DNA of 64,000 nt, from the NCBI GenBank assembly GCA_903835235.1, contig CAILMF010000029.1, forward strand, positions 23,761 to 87,760, in the 5' to 3' direction. The notes beneath the pieces are model-generated. The model was not told the origin of the DNA, made no database searches, and saw nothing but the letters and a program-made list of their open reading frames with translations. The first letter of the stretch is position 1. Every line of letters begins with the position of its first letter. Below are positions 36,440 to 44,691 of this stretch, in pieces. The DNA is from an uncultured Rhodospirillales bacterium. GTDB lineage: Bacteria; Pseudomonadota; Alphaproteobacteria; Acetobacterales; Acetobacteraceae. Made by a program: the position numbers and the translations under genes.

Positions 36440-37534
36440 GTGACCCTGGCCATAACCACCGAGCCGCCCGGCCTGCGCCTGGCCTTCACCGGACGGCTCG
36501 ATGCTGCGGCTGCGGCCGCGGACTGGGCCGAGGCGACGCGGCGCGCGCGGTCCGGCCAGGCGCTGCACCTGGACCTGACCGGGCTGGAAACGCTGGACAT
36601 GACCGGCGCGGTGCTGCTGCTGCGGCTGGAGAACCTGGCTGGGCGGGCGCAATGGACGGTGCCGCCCGGGCCGATGCAGGCGCTGCTGGACCGCACCCGC
36701 CAGGCGCTTTCCGGCCCGCGCCCGCCGGCCGGCCCGCCGCCGCTGCCCTGGCTGGCCTGGTTCGGGCAACTGGCGTGGAATGCCGGCGGTGCCGCGCTGG
36801 ATCGGCTGGCCTTCCTGGGGGAGGCCGCGGTTTCCGCCCTGGCCCTGCTGCGGCATCCACGCCGGCTGCGCCTGGCCGAGGTGCTGCGCCACCTGGACGA
36901 AGCGGGGCTGCGCGCCTTTCCGCTCTGCGTGCTGCTGGGGCTGCTGCTGGGCATGATCCTGGCGTTCCAGTCCTCGGTGCCGATGCGGCGCTTCGGCGCC
37001 GAGAGCTTCATCCCCAACCTGGTCGGCATCTCCCTGCTGCGCGAACTGGGGCCGCTGATGGCGGCCGTGATTTTGGCCGGGCGCACCGGCAGCGCCTTCG
37101 CCGCCGAGATCGGCACCATGACGGTGAACGAGGAGGTGGATGCGCTGCGCGTCATGGGCATCGACCCCATGGCCTGGCTGGTACTGCCCCGGGTGCTGGC
37201 GGCGCTGGCGGTCATGCCGGTGCTGGCGCTGCTGATGGACCTGGCGGGGCTGATCGGCATGGGCGTGGTGATGGGCTCGCTGGGCTATCCGCCGGCCAGC
37301 GTGATCGCCGCGCTGGAACGCGCGCTGGTGGCCAAGGACCTGATCGGCGGCCTGTTCAAGGCCACGGTGTTCGGGCTGGCCATCGGGCTGATCGGCTGCC
37401 GGGCCGGGCTTGCGGCCGGGCGCGGGCCGCGGGCGGTGGGCGATGCGGCGACCTCCGCCGTGGTGGGCGGCATTGTCGCGATGGTGCTGCTGGACGGGAT
37501 CTTCGCCACGCTGTTCTACCGGCTGGGCCTTTAG
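36440..37534 (+). CDS. mlaE: MlaE-family lipid ABC transporter permease with STAS domain
   Basis: Inner-membrane permease for retrograde phospholipid transport. The GTG at 36440 gives 364 residues. The first ~100 form an anti-sigma-antagonist-like STAS domain (LHLDLTGLETLDMTGAVLLL), then the permease core with ILAFQSSVPMRRFGAESFI, GPLMAAVILAGRTGSAFAAE and IGTMTVNEEVDALRVMGIDP, diagnostic for MlaE. An operon of mlaE, mlaF, mlaD and a PqiC-like lipoprotein follows with tight spacing. Confidence 0.95.
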   Translation: MTLAITTEPPGLRLAFTGRLDAAAAAADWAEATRRARSGQALHLDLTGLETLDMTGAVLLLRLENLAGRAQWTVPPGPMQALLDRTRQALSGPRPPAGPPPLPWLAWFGQLAWNAGGAALDRLAFLGEAAVSALALLRHPRRLRLAEVLRHLDEAGLRAFPLCVLLGLLLGMILAFQSSVPMRRFGAESFIPNLVGISLLRELGPLMAAVILAGRTGSAFAAEIGTMTVNEEVDALRVMGIDPMAWLVLPRVLAALAVMPVLALLMDLAGLIGMGVVMGSLGYPPASVIAALERALVAKDLIGGLFKATVFGLAIGLIGCRAGLAAGRGPRAVGDAATSAVVGGIVAMVLLDGIFATLFYRLGL

Positions 37535-37535
37535 C

Positions 37536-38288
37536 ATGGCCGAGCCGGTGGTGCAGGTGCGCGGGCTGAAGGCCGCCTTCGGCGACCGCACCGTGTTCGA
37601 GAACGTGACCTTCGACGTCAAGCCGGGCGAGGTCTTCGTGATCCTCGGCGGCTCCGGCTGCGGCAAGTCCACGCTGCTGAAGCACCTGATCGGGCTGTAC
37701 GAGCCCGCCGCCGGCCAGGCGCTGGTGCTGGGCCAGGACATCCATGCGCTGCAGGGCGATGCCCGCCAGGCGCTGCTGCGGCGGATCGGCGTGATGTGGC
37801 AGTCCGGCGCGCTGTTCGGCAGCCAGTCCCTGGCCGAGAACGTCATGGTGCCGCTGGAGCAGCATACCGACCTGCCATTCGAGGCCCGGGCCCTGGTGGC
37901 GCGCGCCAAGCTGGGGCTGGTCGGGCTCAGCGACGCGGCGGCGCGGCTGCCGGCCGAGATCAGCGGCGGCATGGCCAAGCGCGCCGGCATCGCCCGGGCC
38001 ATGGCGCTGGACCCGCCGATCCTGTTCCTCGACGAACCCTCGGCCGGGCTGGACCCGATCACCTCGGCCGGGTTGGATGCGTTGATCGTGCAATTGGCGC
38101 GAGACCTCGGCACCACCTTCGTGGTGGTGACGCATGAATTGCAGAGCATCCTCGCCATCGGCGACCGGTGCATCATGTTGGACAAGGAAGCGAAGGGCAT
38201 GATCGCCGAGGGCGACCCACGCGCGCTGCGCGACCACAGCGACAACCCGACCGTGCGCGCCTTCTTCCGCCGCGAGGTGATGGCATGA
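37536..38288 (+). CDS. mlaF: MlaF-family ABC transporter ATPase
   Basis: ATPase of the lipid transporter, 250 residues from the ATG at 37536, one base after the mlaE stop. Walker A is GGSGCGKST (about 36-44), signature motif ISGGMAKRAGIARAMA (the alphaproteobacterial ISGGM variant of LSGGQ), Walker B PILFLDEPSAGLDP and H-loop VVVTHELQSI. All catalytic residues are present. Confidence 0.96.
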   Translation: MAEPVVQVRGLKAAFGDRTVFENVTFDVKPGEVFVILGGSGCGKSTLLKHLIGLYEPAAGQALVLGQDIHALQGDARQALLRRIGVMWQSGALFGSQSLAENVMVPLEQHTDLPFEARALVARAKLGLVGLSDAAARLPAEISGGMAKRAGIARAMALDPPILFLDEPSAGLDPITSAGLDALIVQLARDLGTTFVVVTHELQSILAIGDRCIMLDKEAKGMIAEGDPRALRDHSDNPTVRAFFRREVMA

Positions 38289-38318
38289 GCGGCCGGCAGC
38301 CGCGGGGGCAGGGCTGAG

Positions 38319-39332
38319 ATGCCCGCGCAGCGCGCCCTCTACCTTCGTGTCGGCCTGCTGATGGTGGCCGGCCTGGTGCTGGCCGGCGGCTTCCTGGTCT
38401 TCCTGGCCGGCAATAATTTCGGCAACCGGCCGGTGGTCTATGAGACCTATATCCGCGAATCCGTGCAGGGCCTGGATATCGGCGCGCCGGTGAAGTACCG
38501 CGGCGTCTCGCTGGGCCGGGTGACCGAGATCGGGCTGGTTTCCGCCACCTACCGGGCGCCGCAGGGGGAACCCTTCGCCGGCGCCTTCCAGATGGTGCTG
38601 ATCCGCTTCGACGTGACCATGGCCCGGGTGGGCGAATCCACCCCTGACCTGGACCTGGCGGTGAGCCAGGGGTTCCGGGTGCGGCTGGCCAGCCAGGGGC
38701 TGACCGGGCTGGCCTATCTGGAACTGGACTTCCTGGCCGCCGAGCGCTTTCCGGTGCAGGCGCCGCCCTGGACGCCCCGCTACCCCGTTATCCCGGCCGC
38801 GCCTTCGACCGTGGCGCAGGTGCAGACCGCGGCGCAGATGCTGCTGCAACGGCTGGAGCAGGTGGACCTCGGGGGGTTGATCGACAACCTCTCGGGCCTG
38901 CTGAGCGACCTGCGCAAGGAAACCAATGACGGCGACTTCAGCGACGTGCTGAACCAGGCGGCGCAGCTGCTGCGGCGGCTGAACCAGGAAGGCGGGGCCG
39001 GCGACCTGCCGGGGGCGGTGGCGGATATCCGCGCGGTGGCGGCCGAAGCGCGGGCGCTGCTGGGCAGCCGGGAGATGCGCGGCACGCTGACCAGCGCCAG
39101 CCAGGCCATGGCCGAGGTACGCAATGCGGCGGCCCGGTTGCCGGCCAGCCTGGCGGCGCTGGAGACCACGCTGCGCAGCGCCCGCGGCGCCACCGGCGAC
39201 CTGCAGGCCGACCTGGACCCGATATTGCGCGACCTGCGCAGCGCGGTGGCGAACCTGCGCGACACCACGGAATTGCTGCGCCGCTATCCTTCCCAGGCGA
39301 TCTTCGGCGCGCCCCCGCCTTCCGGACGATAG
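38319..39332 (+). CDS. mlaD: MlaD-family MCE-domain lipid transport protein
   Basis: Periplasmic lipid-shuttling subunit, 337 residues. One N-terminal membrane helix (about 6-28), then an MCE domain with VQGLDIGAPVKYRGVSLGRV and TGLAYLELDF, then a long Ala/Leu/Arg-rich helical region with periodic hydrophobics, as in MCE proteins that extend across the periplasm. It is longer than E. coli MlaD and more like PqiB/YebT-type single-domain relatives of alphaproteobacteria. Confidence 0.93.
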   Translation: MPAQRALYLRVGLLMVAGLVLAGGFLVFLAGNNFGNRPVVYETYIRESVQGLDIGAPVKYRGVSLGRVTEIGLVSATYRAPQGEPFAGAFQMVLIRFDVTMARVGESTPDLDLAVSQGFRVRLASQGLTGLAYLELDFLAAERFPVQAPPWTPRYPVIPAAPSTVAQVQTAAQMLLQRLEQVDLGGLIDNLSGLLSDLRKETNDGDFSDVLNQAAQLLRRLNQEGGAGDLPGAVADIRAVAAEARALLGSREMRGTLTSASQAMAEVRNAAARLPASLAALETTLRSARGATGDLQADLDPILRDLRSAVANLRDTTELLRRYPSQAIFGAPPPSGR

Positions 39333-39335
39333 ACC

Positions 39336-40034
39336 ATGAACCGCCGCCCCCTGCTTGCCTTGCCGCTGCTGCTGGCCGGCTGTTCCGTGCTGCCGGACCG
39401 GCCCTACCGGGAGGTGCGGCGCTTCGTGCTGGCGCCGGAGCGGCCGGAACCCCGGCCGCCGGCGCCCCCGCCAACGGCACCGGGGCGGCCGGCGCTGCTG
39501 CTGCGCGGCATGCGGGCGGCGCCGGGGCTGGACCAGCGCGGCTTGCGCAGCCTGGGGGCGGATGGCCAGGTGACGCAGGATTTCTGGGCCGAATGGGCGG
39601 CGCCGCCGGCCGAGCTGGTGGAGGAGGCGACGCGCCGCTGGCTGGCCGCGAGCGGGCAGTTTTCAGCCATCACCGCGCCGGGGTCGCGGCTGCGCGCCGG
39701 CCTGATGCTGGAAGGCGAGTTGCTGCGGTTGCAGGCCGAGCCGGCGGCACGGCGGGCCCGCGCCACGCTGGCGGGGTTGCTGCTGCTGGAGCCGGAGGGT
39801 GGCGGGGCCACGCGAATCCTGGCGCAGGTGCAGGCCGAGGGCGAGGCAGCGCTGCCGTCCGGCGAGGACCCGGCACTGGCCGCGGCGGCGATGGGCGCAG
39901 CGCTGGCGGCGGCGCTGGGCGTGCTGGAAGCGCGGATTGTCGCGGTGATGCCGCGCGGAGATGGCGCGGTGATGCCGCGCGGAGAGGGCGCGGCCATGCC
40001 GCGCGGAGCAGGTGCTGCTGGGGCGCGTCGTTAG
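39336..40034 (+). CDS. PqiC-like ABC-transport auxiliary lipoprotein
   Basis: Outer-membrane-facing lipoprotein of the Mla/Pqi system (ABC_trans_aux type), 232 residues. Lipobox at LLLAGCSVLPD (Cys16 after MNRRPLLALPLL), followed by YREVRRFVLAPERPEPR, a Pro-rich patch, then the GLRSLGADGQVTQDFWAEWA region typical of the family. The C-terminus carries three near-identical eight-residue units (VMPRGDGA type) made by a 24-bp tandem repeat. It is last in the mla operon. Confidence 0.88.
   Translation: MNRRPLLALPLLLAGCSVLPDRPYREVRRFVLAPERPEPRPPAPPPTAPGRPALLLRGMRAAPGLDQRGLRSLGADGQVTQDFWAEWAAPPAELVEEATRRWLAASGQFSAITAPGSRLRAGLMLEGELLRLQAEPAARRARATLAGLLLLEPEGGGATRILAQVQAEGEAALPSGEDPALAAAAMGAALAAALGVLEARIVAVMPRGDGAVMPRGEGAAMPRGAGAAGARR
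39947..40018 (+). repeat. 24-bp coding repeat at the end of the auxiliary lipoprotein
   Basis: Three tandem units of the type GCGGTGATGCCGCGCGGAGA, each with a few more bases, encode (V/A)MPRGxGA. They are nearly identical at the DNA level. Confidence 0.8.
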
Positions 40035-40065
40035 GGCTTCGGCGCCTGTCGCGGCAGATCGGGCG

Positions 40066-40452
40066 TCAGCCCAGGCTGGCCTGGGTGGTGGCGCAGTTGG
40101 GCGTGGCGCTCAGGCCCTGCTTGGTCCAGGCGACGAAGCGGCGCCAGGCCCAGACGGTCGGACCATCCGACCAGCCGCGCAGGCTGGCGGCCCAGAGCAG
40201 CGCATTGTCCGACGTCCTCGGCGCCGCGGCGGCCGTGCGTGGCGACGGGCAGGCCGGGCGGGCGGCGTCCAGGGTGGTGGCCTCGGCGCTGGCGAAAAGG
40301 CTGAACCCGGCCAGGCTGGGCAGCGCCAGCGGCGCGGTGACGGCATGGCCAGGCGCACGGCCCGGCCCCGCTGGCTGCCGTACCGGCTGCGGCCCGATCG
40401 CCCCGAGCGCGATGGCCAGCGCCAGCGCGAAGATCGGCATGGTCCAGCGCAT
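40066..40452 (-). CDS. hypothetical exported protein
   Basis: 128 residues from the ATG at 40452 (MRWTMPIFALALAIALGAIG), giving one N-terminal hydrophobic segment that looks like a signal peptide or anchor, then an Ala/Pro-rich part and a C-terminal region with two cysteines and several Trp (SDGPTVWAWRRFVAW). No family recognised. It faces the mla operon and ends 31 bases from it. An upstream ATG at 40527 is possible but gives a very basic, Pro-rich start. Ribosome site is weak, so it may not be a real gene. Confidence 0.5.
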   Translation of the reverse strand: MRWTMPIFALALAIALGAIGPQPVRQPAGPGRAPGHAVTAPLALPSLAGFSLFASAEATTLDAARPACPSPRTAAAAPRTSDNALLWAASLRGWSDGPTVWAWRRFVAWTKQGLSATPNCATTQASLG

Positions 40453-40758
40453 CAGGCGGCGGTCCGCTTGAGGCCCAGGCCAGCGAGCGGGCTGACCGGG
40501 GTATGGGTCTCGGTGGCGGGCCTGCACGAAGGGGGGAGCCTGGGGGACATCAGCACCATTCTTCAGGGAAGAGAGGAGTGTTGATGCATCCTTAACGAGC
40601 GCCAGAGATTTCTGTCTACAAAAAAATAGTTAAAAACCGTCATATCGTCTCTTTTTTACGTCTTTCCTCGCGAAAGCGACGGCGGCGGCACCGCTGAACC
40701 AGGCGAAGCCGCGCAACCGGAGATTGACCCCGGCGGCTGCGGATGCGACCACTATCGG
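40453..40758. other. 306-bp region before the Hpt gene
   Basis: Holds the start of the hypothetical gene on the minus strand and an unusually AT-rich stretch (about 40575-40665) containing an A7 run and a T6 run. The Hpt/LuxO-like operon promoter is presumably here; TTAACG and TCTACA spaced by 17 bases near 40590 are a weak candidate. Confidence 0.45.
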
Positions 40759-41085
40759 GTGCCTGTGCTCGACCCTGATATCGCCGGCCAGCTTGCAGAG
40801 GACCTTCCGCGGGAGGATTTCCTGCGGATCATCCGTACCTTCCAGACCGACCTGGCGCGGCTGACCCAGGAGCTTGTCGGGGCGGCCCAGCGGGGTGACA
40901 TCCGCGCCTTCCAGCAGGCCGCCCATAGCCTGGCCGGCGCTTCCGCCGCGGTGGGCGCCACCCGGCTGGAGGCGGCGGCCCGCCTGGGCATGGCCGGGGC
41001 GCAACCGCCCTCGCCGGCGCTGGCCGCGCAGATCGGCACCGAGGCAGAGGCGGCCCTGGCGGCCCTGGCGGCACTGACGGCATGA
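40759..41085 (+). CDS. histidine phosphotransfer (Hpt) protein
   Basis: Single-domain phosphorelay carrier of 108 residues from a GTG at 40759. The four-helix Hpt core has the phosphorylated His56 in FQQAAHSLAGASAAVGA. It overlaps the LuxO-like regulator (ATG inside its last codons), so the two proteins form a made-together relay module comparable to LuxU-LuxO of vibrios. The hybrid kinase feeding it is not in the window. Confidence 0.88.
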   Translation: MPVLDPDIAGQLAEDLPREDFLRIIRTFQTDLARLTQELVGAAQRGDIRAFQQAAHSLAGASAAVGATRLEAAARLGMAGAQPPSPALAAQIGTEAEAALAALAALTA

Positions 41086-42662
41086 GCGCGCCGCCGCGGA
41101 TCCTGCTGGTGGAGGACACCCCCGCCCAGGCGGAGCTGGCCAAGGCGCTGCTGCGCGACGCCGGGGTGGAGATCCGCCACGCCGAGACCGCCGGCCAGGC
41201 GCTGGCGGATGCGCTGGCCCACCCGCCCGACGCCATTCTGCTGGACCTGGAGCTGCCGGATTTTTCCGGGTTTGAGCTGATGCGCAAGCTGCGCGCCGAG
41301 GGGGTGGAGGCGGCGGTCATCGTGGTGACCGCCAATGCCAGCGTGAATACCGCGGTCGAGGCGATGCGCCAGGGCGCGGTGGATTTCATCGTCAAGCCCT
41401 ATGCCAAGGCCAGGCTGACCGTCACGCTGACCAACGCGCTGGAAAAGCGCGCGCTGACGCAGGAGCTGAAGACGGTGCGGGCGCAGCTTTCGCGCGACCG
41501 TTTTTATGGGTTCATCGGGGCCTCGGCGCCGATGCAGGCGATCTACCGCACCATCGAGAGCGTCGCCGCCTCCCGCGCCAGCGTCTTCATCACCGGGGAA
41601 AGCGGCACCGGCAAGGAGCTGGCGGCGGAAGCGGTGCACAAGGCCAGCCCGCGGGCGGCAAAGCCCTTTGTGGCGTTGAACTGCGGCGCCATCCCGCGGG
41701 ATTTGCTGGAGTCCGAGGTCTTCGGCCATGTGAAGGGCGCCTTCACCGGGGCGACGGATAACCGCATCGGCGCCGCCCGCCAGGCGGATGGCGGCACGCT
41801 GTTCCTGGACGAGATCGGCGAGATGCCGCTGGAGATGCAGGTGAAGCTGCTGCGCTTCGTGCAGACCGGCAGCTTCCAGCCCGTGGGTGCCAGCCGGACG
41901 GAGAAGGTGGATGTGCGCTTCGTCTGCGCCACCAACCGGGACCCGCTGGCCGAGGTGGAAGCCGGGCGGTTCCGCGAGGACCTGTACTACAGGCTGTATG
42001 TGGTGCCGCTGGAATTGCCGCCGCTGCGCGCCCGCGATGCCGATGCGGTGCTGATCGCCCGCGCCCTGCTGACCCAGGCCAGCCGCGAGGAAGGCAAGCG
42101 GTTCCGCGGCTTTGCGCCGGAAGCGGAGCGGGCGATCCTGGCCTATGCCTGGCCGGGCAATGTGCGGCAGTTGCAGAACGTGGTGCGCAACGTGGTCGTG
42201 CTGCATGAGGGCGAGCAGGTGACCGCGGCGATGCTGCCGCCGATGCTGCTGCGGGCCGCGCCGCGGGCGCCGGCGGGTGCCGCGCCGGCCGAGGCCCCCG
42301 CTGTCGCGCCAGTGGTCGTGCCAGTGGTCGTGCCGGTGGCTGCGCCAGTGGCGGTGCCGGGCAGCATGGCGCCGGTGGCGGAGGTTCAGCTGGCGCTGCC
42401 AGCCCCAGCGCCGCCAGTCCTGGCACCACCTGTCGCGGCGCCGCCGGTTGAGGCCGCGCTGCCGCCGCCGGCGGTCAGCGTGGAATTGCCGCCGCCGCCG
42501 GTGGTGGTGGAGCCGCTGGCAGTGATGGAGAAGCGCCTGATTTTGGCGGCGCTGGCGGAAACCGCGCAGGATGTGAGCCGCGCCGCAGCCCTGCTGCAGA
42601 TCAACCCCAGCACGGTCTATCGCAAACTCCAGCAGTGGAAGGCAGCGGGGGAGTTGCTGTAG
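41082..42662 (+). CDS. LuxO/NtrC-type sigma-54-dependent response regulator
   Basis: Transcription activator of 526 residues. Receiver domain 1-120 with phospho-acceptor Asp55 in LLDLELPDFSGFE. AAA+ domain about 142-375 with Walker A GESGTGKE (172-179), the sigma-54-contacting GAFTGA (219-224) and LFLDEIGEMP as Walker B. Fis-type helix-turn-helix at the C-terminus (ISRAAALLQINPSTVYRKLQ-like). Between AAA+ and HTH is a ~90-residue Pro/Val/Ala-rich linker, longer than usual. The receiver and AAA+ parts most resemble LuxO. Confidence 0.93.
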   Translation: MSAPPRILLVEDTPAQAELAKALLRDAGVEIRHAETAGQALADALAHPPDAILLDLELPDFSGFELMRKLRAEGVEAAVIVVTANASVNTAVEAMRQGAVDFIVKPYAKARLTVTLTNALEKRALTQELKTVRAQLSRDRFYGFIGASAPMQAIYRTIESVAASRASVFITGESGTGKELAAEAVHKASPRAAKPFVALNCGAIPRDLLESEVFGHVKGAFTGATDNRIGAARQADGGTLFLDEIGEMPLEMQVKLLRFVQTGSFQPVGASRTEKVDVRFVCATNRDPLAEVEAGRFREDLYYRLYVVPLELPPLRARDADAVLIARALLTQASREEGKRFRGFAPEAERAILAYAWPGNVRQLQNVVRNVVVLHEGEQVTAAMLPPMLLRAAPRAPAGAAPAEAPAVAPVVVPVVVPVAAPVAVPGSMAPVAEVQLALPAPAPPVLAPPVAAPPVEAALPPPAVSVELPPPPVVVEPLAVMEKRLILAALAETAQDVSRAAALLQINPSTVYRKLQQWKAAGELL

Positions 42663-42708
42663 CCTCCGCGGTGCAGGCGGCATCAGACCGCCCGATGGAG
42701 GAAATGCA

Positions 42709-43941
42709 ATGACCATGAATCGGCGTACCCTGCTGCAGGCGGGGGCGGCGGGTGCCCTCGGCGGGCTGCCCTTCCGCAGCGCCCGCGCCCAGGCGGCCAA
42801 CACCATCAAGGTCGCGCTGCTGTGCGACTTCAGCGGCACCTACCGCGACGTGACCGGCCCGACCGAGCTGGCCTGCATCCGCCAGGCAGTGGCCGAGATG
42901 AACAATCGCGGCTTCAACGTGGAAGTGCTGTTCGGCGACAACCAGAACAAGCCGGATGTCGGCTCCAACCTGACGCGCCAGTGGATCGACCGTGACGGTG
43001 TGGATGCGATCATCGATGGCGGTGCTTCCTCGGTGGCGCTGGCGGCGCATGACATCGTGCGCGAGAAGAACAAGGTGTTCCTGAACACCTCCTCGGCGAC
43101 CTCGGACCTGACGGGCACGAAGTGCACCCCGAACACGGTGCACTGGACCTACGACACCTTCATGCTGGCCAAGTCCACCGGCGGCGCCACGGTGCGGGCG
43201 GGCGGCGACAGCTGGTTCTTCATCACCGCCGACTACGCCTTCGGCCATGCGCTGGAACGCGATACCGGCAATTTCGTGAAGGGCGCCGGCGGCACCATTC
43301 TGGGCAGCGCGCGCACGCCCTTCCCGGGGACCACCGACTTCTCCTCGTTCCTGGTGCAGGCCATGGCGGCGAAGCCGAAGGTGATCGGCCTGGCCAATGC
43401 CGGGTCCGACACGGTCAACTGCATCAAGCAGGCCAGCGAGTTCGGCGTGACCAGGCGCGGGGTGAAGCTGGCCAGCCTGCTGATGTTCCTGCCGGACGTG
43501 CATGCGCTGGGCTTGCAGACCGCCCAGGGGTTGATCTGCACCGAGACCTTCTACTGGGACCTGAACCAGCGGACCCGGGCGTTTTCGGCGCGGGTGCGGC
43601 CGCATATCGGGCAGAACGCGCTGTGCATGAACCACGCCGGCGGCTACGCGGCCGTGATGCACTACCTGAAGACCGTGTCGGACATGGGCGTGGCCGCCGC
43701 CAAGGCGGATGGCGCGGCCACGGTGGCGCGGATGAAGGCGATGCCCTGCGACGATGACTGCTTCGGGCCGGGCACGATCCGCGCCGATGGCCGCAAGCTG
43801 CACCCGGCCTATCTGTTCGAGGTGAAGAGCCCGGCCGAGAGCCGCGGGCCGTTCGACTACTACAAGCTGCTGCAGACCACGCCGGGCGAGCAGGCCTTCC
43901 GGCCGATCAACGAGGGTGGCTGCAACCTGGTGCGGAGCTGA
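42709..43941 (+). CDS. ABC transporter substrate-binding protein, branched-chain amino-acid type
   Basis: Periplasmic type-I binding protein (Peripla_BP_6/LivK family) of 410 residues. Twin-arginine signal MTMNRRTLLQAGAAGALGG, cleavage about residue 28. Mature blocks: IKVALLCDFSGTYRDVTGP, VDAIIDGGASSVALAAHDI, WFFITADYAFGHALERD. No permease or ATPase genes adjoin, so it is a stand-alone binding protein; the ligand is unknown (amino acids, urea and aromatic acids are possible in the family). A GC-rich hairpin follows its stop. Confidence 0.9.
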   Translation: MTMNRRTLLQAGAAGALGGLPFRSARAQAANTIKVALLCDFSGTYRDVTGPTELACIRQAVAEMNNRGFNVEVLFGDNQNKPDVGSNLTRQWIDRDGVDAIIDGGASSVALAAHDIVREKNKVFLNTSSATSDLTGTKCTPNTVHWTYDTFMLAKSTGGATVRAGGDSWFFITADYAFGHALERDTGNFVKGAGGTILGSARTPFPGTTDFSSFLVQAMAAKPKVIGLANAGSDTVNCIKQASEFGVTRRGVKLASLLMFLPDVHALGLQTAQGLICTETFYWDLNQRTRAFSARVRPHIGQNALCMNHAGGYAAVMHYLKTVSDMGVAAAKADGAATVARMKAMPCDDDCFGPGTIRADGRKLHPAYLFEVKSPAESRGPFDYYKLLQTTPGEQAFRPINEGGCNLVRS

Positions 43942-43964
43942 ACTGAGCTGAGCTGAGCTGGGGC

Positions 43965-43986
43965 GGGGCGGCGGCAGCGCCGCCCC
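43965..43986 (+). terminator. GC hairpin after the binding-protein gene
   Basis: GGGGCGGCG/CGCCGCCCC (43965-43973, 43978-43986), loop GCAG, 24 bases after the stop. No T run follows directly, so termination strength is uncertain. Confidence 0.5.
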
Positions 43987-44007
43987 GGTGCCCCGTGGCG
44001 CGGGCAC

Positions 44008-44032
44008 AAAAAAAGCGGCCCGAAGGCCGCCT
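44008..44032 (-). terminator. intrinsic terminator of the XRE regulator gene
   Basis: On the minus strand GCGGCC and GGCCGC pair around TTCG and are followed by seven T. It lies just past the XRE stop at 44055. Confidence 0.85.
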
Positions 44033-44054
44033 TGCTTGTGGTGAGCCTGGTGGC

Positions 44055-44543
44055 TCAGTCGGTCGGCGTCAGGCTCTTGATGAGCTCGAAGACGCGCTTG
44101 CGCACCGAGGGGTCGGTGATGCGGTAGTAGGCGCGCACCAGTTCCAGGGTTTCCCGGCGGTGCAGCGTGTCTTCCTCGAAGCCGTCCTGGCTCTCGGCAA
44201 AGCCGGCGACGCGGCTGCGGCCGTTGGTGGTGCCGCCCATCGCGTCGGGCATGTCGTCGAAGAAGAAGCCGATCGGCACATCCAGCACGCGGGCCAGGTC
44301 GAACAGGCGGCTGGCGCCGATCCGGTTCACGCCACGCTCGTACTTCTGCACCTGCTGGAAGGTCAGGCCGAGCGCCTCGCCCAGCTTTTCCTGGCTCATG
44401 CCCAGCAGGGTACGGCGCAGGCGGACGCGGCTGCCGACATGCACGTCGATGGGGCTGGGGCGGTGTTCGCGGTCGGCACGCTCAACGGGCTCGTCGCTCG
44501 GCATCACGCGTCCATCCCACTCCCGGACCTCGGTCTTCGCCAT
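44055..44543 (-). CDS. XRE-family helix-turn-helix transcriptional regulator
   Basis: DNA-binding protein of 162 residues from the ATG at 44543 (MAKTEVREWDGRV). The helix-turn-helix (about 37-90) reads VGSRVRLRRTLLGMSQEKLG then LTFQQVQKYERGVNRIGASR, a canonical XRE domain; a C-terminal tail ends RKRVFELIKSLTPTD. It follows lnt on the same strand, an arrangement common in alphaproteobacteria. A perfect 18-bp palindrome (44654-44671) upstream is a good candidate for its own operator. An ATG at 44504 is an alternative start. Confidence 0.88.
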   Translation of the reverse strand: MAKTEVREWDGRVMPSDEPVERADREHRPSPIDVHVGSRVRLRRTLLGMSQEKLGEALGLTFQQVQKYERGVNRIGASRLFDLARVLDVPIGFFFDDMPDAMGGTTNGRSRVAGFAESQDGFEEDTLHRRETLELVRAYYRITDPSVRKRVFELIKSLTPTD

Positions 44544-44653
44544 GCTGTCAGGCCCATTCTTCGCTGGACATAATGGACCCTGGTCCCGCCTGACGGCGGT
44601 TGCGGCCCTCACTGGGGAGAAGTTTTAGTGGATTCGCAAGGAAGCGTCAATAC

Positions 44654-44671
44654 TTTTGAGAATTCTCAAAA
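44654..44671. promoter_or_regulatory. perfect 18-bp palindrome upstream of the XRE gene
   Basis: TTTTGAGAATTCTCAAAA has no mismatch and no loop. It lies between the lnt stop and the XRE start in an AT-rich pocket, where the regulator's promoter must be. Confidence 0.65.
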
Positions 44672-44691
44672 AAGATGGCTCTCGGGCCAGT

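Noticed and set aside
40012..40584. Plus-strand frame opposite the hypothetical exported protein
   Set aside because: Starts inside the repeat end of the lipoprotein gene and has no domain; the minus-strand frame with a signal-like helix is a better choice, though itself uncertain.
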